Assembly: GCA_029931535.1 (NCBI GenBank)
Contig: JAQPZY010001625.1
Location: forward strand, 4,069,501 to 4,133,500
Reading direction: 5' to 3'
Origin: Margaritifera margaritifera
Lineage: Eukaryota > Mollusca > Bivalvia > Unionida > Margaritiferidae
DNA length: 64,000 bases
The notes under the pieces were generated by a model. That model made no database searches and was not told the origin of the DNA. It was given only the letters and a program-made list of their open reading frames with translations. Position numbers and translations under genes: made by a program. The stretch's first letter is position 1. Every line of letters starts with the position of its first letter. Below, piece after piece: positions 23,366 to 33,774 of this stretch.

Positions 23366-24078
23366 ATGTGTCAGTGTGCATGTACGTGTCAGTGTGCATG
23401 TATGTGGCAGTGTGCATGTACGTGTCAGTGTTCATGTACGTGTCAGTGTGCATGTATGTATCAGTGTGCATGTGTATGTCATTGTGCATGTGTATGTCAG
23501 TGTGCATGTATGTGTCAGTGTGCATGTGTTTGTCAGTGTGCATGTGTGTGTGTCAGTGTGCGTGTGTTTGTCAGTGTGCATGTACGTGTCAGTGTTCATG
23601 TATGTGTCAGTGTGCATGTACGTGTTAGTGTGCATGTATGGGTCAGTATGCGCATATGTGTCAGTGTGCATGTGTATGTCAGTGTGCATGTATGTGTCAG
23701 TGTGCATGTATGTGTCAGTGTTCATGTATGTGTCAGTGTGCATGTGTTTGTCAGTGTGCATGTATGTATCAGTGTGCATGTGTGTGTCAGTGTGCATGTG
23801 TGTCAGTTTGCATGTATGTGTCAGTGTGCATGTGTGTGTCAGTGTGCATGTATGTGTCAGTGTGCATGTGTGTGTCAGTGTGCATGTGTGTGTGTCAGTG
23901 TGCATGTGTGTGTGTCAGTGTGTATGTGTGTGTGTGTCAGTGTGCATGTGTGTGTCAGTGTGCATGTACGTGCCAGTGTGCATGTATGTGTCAGTGTGCA
24001 TGTGTGTGTCAGTGTGCATGTACATGCCACTGTGCATGTACGTGTCAATGTGCATGTACGTGTCAGTGTGCAAGCCAT
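23366..24078. repeat. 18-bp minisatellite ('tgtcagtgtgcatgtacg'), about 40 units
   Basis: Near-perfect 18-bp units vary in the last bases (tacg, tatg, tgtg, tgtgtg). The period is a multiple of three, so several frames on both strands stay open for 150-290 codons. These frames are an artefact and not a Cys-rich protein. The array runs directly into the DIRS relic that follows. Confidence 0.97.
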
Positions 24079-24089
24079 GTTCCTAGCCA

Positions 24090-25400
24090 TTTAGAAATGT
24101 GTCAGCCTCATATGGCATCATTGTGTTATGGTCGCCTAAGGCAACATGTTAGTAGTAGCATACCTCAGGCATCAGGGAGGTACACATGCTCCATTGCTTT
24201 GCATAGAAGTCTGGACCCTCCTTCAGTGGGCAGCCTCAGAGGAGATCACTCTCCAAGTCTGCCATATTCCAGAAAAAAGGAATATCCTGGCAGACAGTCT
24301 GCCCAGAGAGGGCGGTGTGGTCCTCATGAAATGTCTCTGCGCCCATCAGTAGCAGAGTTACTTTTCCAGCTGTGGGGGAGACCCTTGGTGGACTTATTTG
24401 CTACGAGACTGAACAACAAGCTCCTTTATATCTCTCCAATACCAGATGAGAGGGCCTGGATGCTTTTAGTCTACAGTTGGATTGTCTGTATACATACACC
24501 TTCCCACCTTTCAAAATAATTCTGCAAGTGTTCCACCTAGTCAGGATCTCCACATCTCAACTCCTCATGGTAGCCCTCTTGTGGCTCCAATGGTTGTGAT
24601 TAAACAACCTACTCGACCTGTTGATAGATGAGCACAGGGGATTACCAAAGAGAAGGGACCTGCTGTTGCTGCACAGATGGTTGCTCCTCCACAACAGCCT
24701 GCAGATTCTCCACCTTATGCTTATATCATCTTAAACGATCAATCTGCCAGGACCAATTTTTGAGAAAGGTTGCAAACTCCATTGTCCAGGTTAGGAGGCA
24801 ATCTGCAATGCAGAGTGGAGAATCATCTGTAATTGGTACAGTGGGAAACACGTTGATCCTAGCTGTGTCCTTTTAAATGCAGTTGCAGACTTCTCATCCT
24901 TTTCAAGGAAAGAGAATGTTCTGTGTCCACTATTAAGGACTATGGGGCAGCCTTTTCTAACACTCTCAAGTTCTCTAGGGGTTCCTACATTGGGTCAGAC
25001 CCTCATCTTTCTAACCTCATCAGGTATTTTTAGCTGCAGAGACCAGTATCTCTCTCACTAATTCCTAGATGGAATCCTTTTGTGTTCTTTGGGCATTGTG
25101 TAAACCCCCATATGAACCTTTGAAGTGAAGCTTCCTTTGAGTGAAGCTTCCTTCGAGAACCTTACCCTTAAGACTGTTTTCCTGCTCTCCTTAGCATCAG
25201 AAGCGAGCTGTCTTGTCTGTGGAAAAGGGGTGTTTATGGTTCAATGTTGGTTTCTCACCTTTGCTAACCTGGGTTTCTGGCTAAGAATCAGCTTCCTTCA
25301 GTATCTCCACTTCCTATTGAGATCACCAGTCTCAGTCATATCTGTGCTGGGGATCATCAAGATAGGCTCCTTCGCCCATTTAGTGCTTTAAGGTTTTATT
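24090..25400 (+). pseudogene. DIRS-type retrotransposon relic B: RNase H and tyrosine recombinase region
   Basis: Broken frames read 'YLRHQGGTHAPLLCIEVWTL', 'ITLQVCHIPEKRNILADSLP' (RNase H, about 24160-24320) and 'LWGRPLVDLFATRLNNKLLY' with 'ISPIPDERAW' (24375-24460), the conserved end of DIRS RT/RNase H. From about 25070 'LCKPPYEP'-like sequence, 'EASFENLTLKTVFLLSLASE' (25146-25205) and hydrophobic helices correspond to the N-terminal part of the DIRS tyrosine recombinase, which integrates the circular cDNA. The catalytic R-H-R-Y region is not recognisable. The left end is cut exactly at a minisatellite, so RT proper is missing. Confidence 0.75.
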
Positions 25401-25829
25401 CTGACTTTCTGTAAAGGGAGAAGGAAGGGTCAGAATCGTCTCTTTCTACGTAAAAGAGTTCCTCTGATATTTCGGTGGCCACTGTTTCCAGGTGGATTTT
25501 TATTGAAATTAAATCAGATTAAAAATTTAGTTGACAAGGATATGCACAATTTTTGCACTGCAGTACACTATTTTGAATGGCTTATAAACACAAGTAATGA
25601 GTCAATTTAAATTATTATTATATTTAAAGTATAGCAATTTCAACATTGTGTCAAACTAATGGTAAAAAGTTATGGTCCTTTCAGGCAAGTGGAATTTGAG
25701 TCAGGGCAAATGAGGTTTTTAATGCCACTAGCCCTGTGCATATTTTAAAAAAATTCTTTGAGCAGTAAAATTAAAATATAAAGGAGTTTTATATTTAGAG
25801 ATTTTTTACTTTTATTCTTGAATTTTCAG

Positions 25830-26071
25830 GATGAAGAGAAAAAAGAGCAAAGGAGATATTTCTTCACCTTTCTCTCCTGGTAGGGCCATTCTTGGAGAAT
25901 TGCCTTGTGAACAAAGGAAGATCATCAAAGTGCGCCGACTTCAGACAGTAGACAAGACATATACCCCAAGCAGAATTATTGCCAAGAAATTTGATGAGCC
26001 CAAATCAACAAAGTGCAAGTCTGATTTAATTCAAGAGATGACTGAGCATGTAAAGGAGCAGAAAGAATCAG
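25830..26071 (+). CDS. TROAP-like: TROAP-like gene, coding exon 4 (largest exon, RxxL motif)
   Basis: The acceptor gaattttcag ends at 25829 and the donor gtaatc starts at 26072. The first base completes Arg103; 80 codons (residues 104-183) and one base of Gly184 follow. The peptide begins with a Lys/Arg cluster (MKRKKSK), then SSPFSPGRAILGELP with two Ser-Pro sites and an RxxL (R121-L124) that could act as a destruction box. It continues with basic 'RKIIKVRRLQTV', 'TYTPSRI' and an acidic/basic helix-prone tail ending EHVKEQKES. The Met at 25831 is internal, not a start, because the phase match with exon 3 is exact. The basic clusters would suit microtubule binding or nuclear import; that is an inference. 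Confidence 0.75.
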
Positions 26072-26184
26072 GTAATCTGTCTGTGCATTCACATATATAT
26101 GTGTGTGCATATGTGCATGAAGAATAATTCACCAGAATCCTTAACATAAATATCATGCTAAGAACTCATATTCACAAACTGATT

Positions 26185-27170
26185 TTTTAGCTCACCTGAC
26201 CATAAGGCCAAGTGAACTTATGGTATGGCCCTGTGTCCATCGTGTGTTGATCAACAATTGCTATTTTGAACTTTTCTCAAAAACTAGTTTTGACCAAATT
26301 TGACACAGCATTTTGAGATGATAAACTTTCAGATTTATACAAATGATCCGGATACGCCATAAAATATGGTCACCATTACTAATAAAATAATAAAAGAAAA
26401 TTCTTAAAATGACAATGTCCAAAACTGCTGAATAGAATTTGAACAAACTTGGCAGAAAGCATCCTAGTATAAGCCCGTTTAATTTATACAAATGATGCCA
26501 ATTCACCATCAAATATTACTGGCATTACTAAAAATGGATACATCTTTAGACGACTTCTCCAAAACTGCTGAGCAGAAGTTTATGAAACTAAATAGAAACC
26601 ATCCTAGAATTAATATCTTTCAGTATTGTTCAAAAGATGCTGATGCACCATAAAATATGGTTGCCATTAATAAAAATAGAAACCTTTAAACAAATTATAT
26701 AAAGTCACTCTTCAGAAATTCAGCAAATTTTATAGCATCATGACATATCGGGCTTTCAAATATGTACAATTGATGCCAATCTATCATCAAATATGGTTGC
26801 AATTTCTAAAAATAGAAGAAAAAAAACATTTCAAGGAATTCTTCTTAAAAAGTGCTCAGAAAGTATCTTGGCATAAAAGACTTTGAAATTTGTACAGATG
26901 ATGCCAATCCACCACTAAAAGTAGAAAATATATGCACAACTTCATCTATAAAAAAAAGACTGCTCAACCAAATATGACCAACTTGGACACAAAATGTCCT
27001 GGCATAGGAATCTTTCAATACTGACAAATGCTGCTCATGTACTATCAGGTGTGGATGAAGACAAAAATGTAAAAACTTGAGAAACTTTGAAACAATTGTT
27101 TTGACTACATACACAATAAACAGTATTAGAAGAAATGTCAACAGAAAGCATCCTCGGACCCAGATTTCTT
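26185..27170. repeat. 'AGCTCACCTG / CATCCTGGCAT' tandem-module repeat, about seven units
   Basis: Starts ttttagctcacctgaccata at 26187. Repeated units carry 'ttgaccaaatttgac', 'gaaagcatcct..cata', 'caaatgatgc.aat.c.ccat' and 'aaatatggt.gccattacta'. It ends near 'tgtcaacagaaagcatcct' (27136). It lies in intron 4, 114 bp after exon 4. Confidence 0.8.
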
Positions 27171-27449
27171 GGCCAACTGCTCATGCATTTGGCTGTTATG
27201 GTTCACAGTTTACCCCATTGTTCTGACACTAATTTATCCTACCTTAAAATGGCAATAATTTGCATTAGATTAATGAGACCAAGTGTTTGGAAAATATTCA
27301 GATGTAAGATTCATCCATTAACACGTTCAGCCCATCCAGTGGCCTAGGTTGGCACATTAATTTTCCACATTGTCTCCCAATTTTGCCCAACAATTCTGAC
27401 ATGTTCGATTATCTGAGAGGAAAGACAGGATGATGAACTGTCACTTTTT

Positions 27450-29075
27450 GTGAATACAGACAAGTTCCTAGAAGAACCTGTCACACCAGGTCCTTCTCAT
27501 TTGTTGAGTTTTTATTCTTTATCCCATCCTACAGGTCAGATGATGGTGGAGGATGAGATCTGGATATTTGATAAGGAATGCTGCCTTGGAGACATCAATT
27601 GTTTATCTGGAGCGTGGCACAAGTCTTTTGCAGGCAACCTCTCTTGATGTGGTGACTTTATTCAGAGGGCTAATCCATACAGTAGCCTCACAAGATTTGA
27701 GGGATCAGCAGCATTGATGCCTGGTCAAGGTTCCAGGCCTGGCTAAACAGGCAAAGAAATACCCCCATCCCAAAAGGTTCACAGCACCCCCTCTGGCATA
27801 TTTTAAATGGAGAAGCAATCAGAATTGAAGTACATCGCAGTTTAACAATTCTTGCCCATCAATCTCACGATGAGGTGGCCAGAGGGACCAAGGGAGGAAG
27901 AATATGGACCCCTCCCTGCCACATCCACCTCTTCCCAACATCCCAGTGGGTGCCAGATTAAGCTTTTTTGCATTGGCTTGGTTGGACCTCTCAAACAATG
28001 TCTGGGTCCTTTTCACAATAAAGGGGATTACCGGTTTTACTTCTGGGACCCTCCACCTCTTTCAAGGACCCCCATTTTGTTTCACCAGTCCTAACTAGTA
28101 TCTTTATGGGAAGAGGTGTACACAATTATAAGGAAGGCTGCGGTAGAGATGCTGACGAGTATACAAAGTCCTGGATTTTATTCCCAGATATTATTAGTTT
28201 CAAAGAGAGGGGAAAAGTTTTGACTCATCAGCAATCTTTCGCCTTTGAACAAATTCCTTCTGGAAGAGCAGGGTTCAAGATGGAGAAATTCACCTCAGTC
28301 AGGAATGCCATAAGACCAAACAACTCGGTCTCCATAGATCTCCAGGATGCTGATCTTCAAATCCCCATCTTCCCAGCCCACAGATAATTTCAGCACTTTT
28401 GTCTGGGACAGATAATTTTGGGCCCTTCCTTTTGGCCATGCTTCTGCTCCCAGTGCCTTCACCAGGGTGATGGGTGCAATAGCAGCTCATTCAAGGTCCT
28501 TAGAGGATACCATCCTCCAGTATTTTGACAACTGGTTGATGCACAGTTTACTCAGACATGCTCTTCTAAGGGATCTGTGTGTCTGTTGGGAGATGGTGAC
28601 TCTACTAGGCCTAAGCTCCATCCAGGAGAAGTCAAATCTTATCCCTTCTCAGAATTTTGTTTATGTGGTGATGAATTTTCTCACCTATCAAGGAATGGTC
28701 TGTGTTCCTCCCGACAGAATTTCACAAATACTTGTTGTCTTTGCAAGATTGGACGAGAAAACAACATTGTCTGCTTGTCTCTACCTCATTCACCTGGGGA
28801 CTCTGAATGCTTCAGTGAATTTGGTTGCCCTAAGAAGGCTTTATATGCAATTCAGCCCCTCCAGTTCTTGCTTTTGTAAACTGGAGACATCACAAGGATC
28901 CCTGTCCACTCGTATCCCCTTAGCATCCAAGTTTCATCACCATCTAAGATGGTGGAAAAATCAGGTTTCTGATTGGAATTCCGATTCACTCTCCGGAACC
29001 TCACTCCTTCTTTTACACTGATGCCTCAGATTCAGACTGGGGGCTCACCTAGTGGTACTGCAGCACCTGTTGTCT
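27450..29075 (+). pseudogene. DIRS-type retrotransposon relic C: gag end and reverse transcriptase
   Basis: Broken frames give 'SVSIDLQDADLQIPIFPAHR' (28328-28387, the first RT catalytic Asp region), 'EDTILQYFDNWLMHSLLRHA' (28503-28565, matching the position of the Y-x-D-D/L-D-D box with the second Asp replaced by Asn), 'IQEKSNLIPSQNFVYV' and 'SLLLLH' next to 'FYTDASDSDWG' (about 29010-29045, the RNase H start T-D-A-S). This is the DIRS order RT then RNase H. The piece stops shortly after the RNase H start. Numerous frameshifts make it inactive. Upstream, 27450-27900 may be gag. Confidence 0.75.
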
Positions 29076-29561
29076 TAGAAAAAGCTAACTTAATCAACAG
29101 TTGAAAAATGTATGTTGTTTTTGTAGCATTTCAGGGGTGCATTAACCACACAAGACATTACTGTGTCATGATACCATCAGTAACTCCTGTTCCTATTGAA
29201 ATCCTAAGTCTCAGTCATATCTGTGCTGGGGATGGCCAAAATAGAGTTAGAGCTTTATGGCTCTAACCATCTAAATCAAAAGGCTATTGCTTCATTTTGT
29301 GTTTTTTAAATCATTTCTCGTTGGATGATATCATGAAAGCCACCTTCTGGCAAGCACACTTCAATTACTCACATTTTACCGTCGATCGATGGCACACTAC
29401 AGTGAGGTTATTTATGCTTTGGGTCCAATTGTATCAGCCCAACCAGTTGTCAAGCCATCTTCCAGTCTGCAGTAGAACATCTTACTGATAACAATTGTAA
29501 GTTCACTTGACAGCTTATCTTAGGCCATCAGCCTCCCACCTGGCTGGCAAATTCAGGAATG

Positions 29562-29925
29562 CAATATTAGCAGGTAATGTATTACTGCTTTTAAAATATA
29601 GTTTTTGGGGGGGATAAAACTAATTTTGATTATGTAATACTTACCTGCTATTATTACACAATCCCTCCATCCTTCCTTCGCGCTCTTATGTCCTTCAGTC
29701 TTGGTCCAAATCAAAGAAGGATTATATTCCGATTCTTGGGAGTGGACTCAGGTATCAGACTGGGATCATTTAATTCTGGACCTCCATTAACTAATTGGAG
29801 GAGGGATTAATGTCCTTTGACTCAGGACTGGTGCCAGGGATAGATATAGCAATGCAATAATAGCAGGTAAGTATTACATAATTGAAATTAATCCCCCCTG
29901 CCCCCCAAAAACTACATTTTACAGA
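29562..29925. repeat. Probable DIRS-type terminal cassette (inverted plus split repeats)
   Basis: agcaggtaatgtattac (29570-29586) is followed by its near complement gtaatacttacctgct (29636-29651) about 50 bp on. A third copy, in the first orientation, lies at 29866 (agcaggtaagtattacataa), with the adjoining 'cccccaaaaactac' also shared. Such inverted and internally repeated ends are a hallmark of DIRS elements. It follows relic C by about 500 bp. Confidence 0.5.
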
Positions 29926-30884
29926 CATGCTAACTATGCCGATTCTGATGGAATCATTCCTGTTTTTAACCCCAAATTATGCCATTACGATCACTTCTGT
30001 CAGATTCCGATTTTTGGATCAGATATAGTTTCATGTAGATCACAGAAATGCTGTAATGTGTGATTGTGATTCTTTCATGAAAGCATACCTAAGTGCTTGT
30101 CTCACAAAAACGATGCAATATTACCCAGTCAGAAATCACTTCAGTGTAGTGCTCTGATTCACCTGAGAAAGTTCAAGAAAGATGTTGAACTGAAAGTGGC
30201 TGATGAGGATTATACCTTGATGAAAAAAAAGGAATATGCAAGGCATCAACATTGCATGAATACCATGCCTTAGCAATCATTTCTGTCCTAACTTCAGCTT
30301 GTCACATGGTGGGAATGAAGACTGTAGGAAGCATGGTTTCAAACAAAATCCACATTAAATCAGTAAGATTTAATGCTTATTAAAATAAATTGTTGAATAA
30401 AATTTGAAGTATTCCTATTTTTATATTCAAATTCCATTATTTTACAGTTGGCAATCTGATTCCACATCAGTAGTCATTGGATTTATTGCTAAATTATGCA
30501 TTTGTGCATGTTCCTGTATTAAGAGATTTAGTCTGTTACAGCTCAGGTATTCATTACACTAGTGGATGTCAGCAATTTCAAGGCCAAAATCTACACGGTC
30601 CGCTAAATTTTCAGTAGCCAAATATGTTGCTTTAATGAAATGAATCGCTATCTGAAAAATTTGATCAACATTGGCAATCACTGGCACCACTTTACATGGC
30701 ATGGGACTGTGACATCACAGTTTATCATAGACCTGTTTGTAAGGTCTTAGCAAAAAGAGGAAAGATTAAGTTTTTAAATGATATCCAGTACTCTCGCCTT
30801 GTTTTATTTTTTTAAAAGTTCAAGTTGAAAAAGCTGAAATTTTGAAACCCGATTTTTTTGGTAACAAAATTTGCCAGTACTGGG

Positions 30885-31641
30885 TTAAAGGGAAAGTCCA
30901 TGTTGTAATTTATTTATTACATGTAGTATGCAGGAGACCTGTTTTATATAATATCCACACCAGAACAAATTATTTTTATTTCTACAAAATAAATCTCAAA
31001 AGTACTGTATTATCACTGTCACTGTTGGCCACCATTAGAGACTGACCATGACATCACAGAATCAGTTTGTTCTTACAAAGGCAACATGTTCTACTCTGTT
31101 GAAACTCATGATTATTGTACTTTCATGTGGAACATAAATTATTTACTTACTAGTTAAACATAAAGTAGGAACCGATGCTTTTAATAATTATCAGCTCAGA
31201 GTGTTTTCATGTGATAGTTCATGTGATCACAGTATTATCCTTTTAGCTACACTTGGGTTGGAAATCATCACAAACTTAAGACCCATTGGCAAAAAAGAAA
31301 AGCACAGTTGAATCAAAAGCAAGCATAATGTTAATATTTTGATTTTATGAAAATATTTCACTTTAGCAACATTCTTAGCTGTAGCGTAATGTATAAAGCA
31401 ATGTAGTGAACACAAACCAACTTCATGACATAACAAAAACCCTTCAGAGCTTCTCTGATACTCCTATGTCATTCAGATATTTTACTTCTGCAATATGGCA
31501 GTAATGACACATGGTAAAGATACTAGATTTTCAAAAGTTGGAACTAAAATATTTCCGAACTTTATTTACATTTTCTGTATATATGAAGTTAATATCTCTC
31601 AAATAATAGGGAGTGAACCTTTTTGTGGACTTTCCCTTTAA
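30885..31641. mobile_element. TTAA-flanked non-autonomous transposon with 16-bp perfect inverted ends
   Basis: TTAAAGGGAAAGTCCA at 30885-30900 is exactly complementary to TGGACTTTCCCTTTAA at 31626-31641. TTAA at each outer edge is the usual piggyBac target duplication, so the element proper would be 30889-31637 with a 12-bp TIR. The interior is AT-rich and has no transposase frame. Confidence 0.75.
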
Positions 31642-31649
31642 GAAATCAG

Positions 31650-33480
31650 GTCTGAACTTTAGTCATCCTATCATAAGACCAGTTTATTTAAAGTAGCACA
31701 CAGAAAGGTTAAGCTTTGCAAAAAATAGGATTAATTTGACATTTGTCTAAAAATGGGTCCAGGAGCCTAAAACCTTTGACCAGAAAGCCAAAAAGTCAAA
31801 TTGTACCCCTCTGCACATGTCAGGACCAAATAGCCAATCTCAAACAACTTCCACAGTACACTTTAATATTGCTCAAACTAGCAGGCAAAAGAGTGATTAG
31901 AGTAGCTTTTTTTATGAGAAGCCACCTTTTTGTGCATATTAGCAATTTCTATTTCACCGTGTTTGGAGATGAGCCCCCAGTTAAAAAATACTTTTGAGTT
32001 GTACCCTCTTCCTGTGTACTGCAGTCTGCTTGTAAGTTAGTCACTCGTTTGTTGATAGGTAAACAGAGCACCACTTGCTGGCAGATTAGGGGTTTCTTCA
32101 CAGGTTTAACTAGATAAATTATACTCATAGACAGTGAAAGGGATTACCTTTGAAAGAGTTGATCGGGTGTGGATTGATTCACATCAAAGCATCTTTAACA
32201 CAACCTGAGCATGTGGCCTGGACACCATATCGGCATGCGGCACCTTTGATGCAAGATAACCTGGATCTGATGGCAATTTCATTGACAGTGAGGTACTTTT
32301 TTTTTTTTACTTGTTTTTCTGTTCTTTACTCATCCTGGGATTAACTGGTAAATTTTAATGGAATATTAGATAGACTTCGCCAGTCATTTATTTTGCCACC
32401 AGTGTACATGTTTTCATTAATGATGTAGACAGATAGATTTTAAAATTAGAACTGATGATTGGATAGTTCTTACCCAACGTAAGTTTTATTCATTTGGAAC
32501 TCGTCTATATAAAATTATTTGTGACTGAGGTGTTTTACAAGTAACTCAATTGATAAACTGTTCATTTGATGCATAATGTCACTCAATAGTTGATTACAAC
32601 CAGGTACAATGTCACTCAATAGTTGGTTAAAACCAGGCCCTGCTAAATCTAAGAGAAAGCTTGATCACATTGATGAACCAAAAATCTGGATTTAACAATG
32701 AGAATCAATCTCCAAAGTTTAAAATGTTCTCTAAAGGTTTGTATCAGGATTCATTTGATTTGGTATATGGAAGATGACTCTGAACTCTGGCACTGTGCAC
32801 CATGTAGAAATCCAAACTTGATACATCTTATGCTCATGAACACAAAATTTCAGCCAATCGACAACAAATCTTGTATGATATGCCAAGTGTAAGTAAAGGG
32901 TTCTATATATTAGGCCCATCATTTATTATTGATAATTCATTACTAAAAAAAATAAATGGAATAAAAATATTAATGTTATTTTCGAACATTAATGTTACAT
33001 GTTACACGTTGTATAAATTACATTTTATGAAAAATGCATGAAGCTGTGGGACATTTTATAAATGTTTCAGATTTAATAAATTAATGATTCAAATGAGTTC
33101 TCTTCAATATTAAATATTATTTATTTTGAAAGATAAATATGTTAATTACTTCATACAATGTCAACACAATCATAGGTTTGACTTCATGTTTCATCAGATT
33201 AATCTTCATTTCCATTGATGAAACACAAATCTTCAAGTAAAATATAATCTTTTAGTATTTTAATGTTTGATTTTTGTATCTCTTGCAGACTAGTAATGTT
33301 ATGTTTACCTGATTTTATCTGTACTAACAATGTAGAATCTAAGTCACAATTTTCTTCAAAATGTGAAGTGGTGTAGTAGTAGTAGTCATTATTTTTGTTG
33401 TGACATGTCTAATGTCTGTTTAATAGTAGCAGATAGTTTCTTTAATTTATGAGCCGAATATGCTTCATATTTCATTTAAA
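31650..33480. other. Intron 4, no gene recognised
   Basis: AT-rich. A 45-bp segment at 32059-32103 sits between an AG and a GT and would keep the reading phase, but its translation in the required frame is not persuasive (see rejected list). Two neighbouring copies of 'caatgtcactcaatagttg.tta' at 32575 and 32609 form a short duplication. Confidence 0.4.
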
Positions 33481-33504
33481 ATGTGAGCCTAATTTGTTTT
33501 GAAG

Positions 33505-33610
<106 letters not shown>

Positions 33611-33774
33611 TCTGGTTGAAGTAGTAGTGATATGTATTAATCCTTTTTAATCCAGTAATATTAAGTCTTATAATATACAATTTTAATTTGAATTGCTAAA
33701 TGCTTTACAATTGACTAATGTTAATTCCTTTAGTTATGTGAACATTAACTAATTCTTTTTTCTGTTACTTTTCA

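Noticed and set aside
23366..24519. Long Cys/Val-rich frames (up to 293 aa) resembling a metallothionein-like repeat protein
   Set aside because: They are produced by an 18-bp minisatellite whose period is a multiple of three; several frames on both strands are open at once and the last part runs into a DIRS relic.
32059..32103. Possible extra 45-bp exon in intron 4
   Set aside because: It has a preceding AG and following GT and keeps phase, but the in-phase translation (KQSTTCWQIRGFFT) is not like the rest of the protein, the acceptor lacks a good pyrimidine tract, and intron 4 is long enough to give such segments by chance.
32150..32295. Frame reading HIKASLTQPEHVAWTPYRHA as a candidate exon
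   Set aside because: No acceptor in the right place without an in-frame stop; the donor-like gtgagg alone is not enough.
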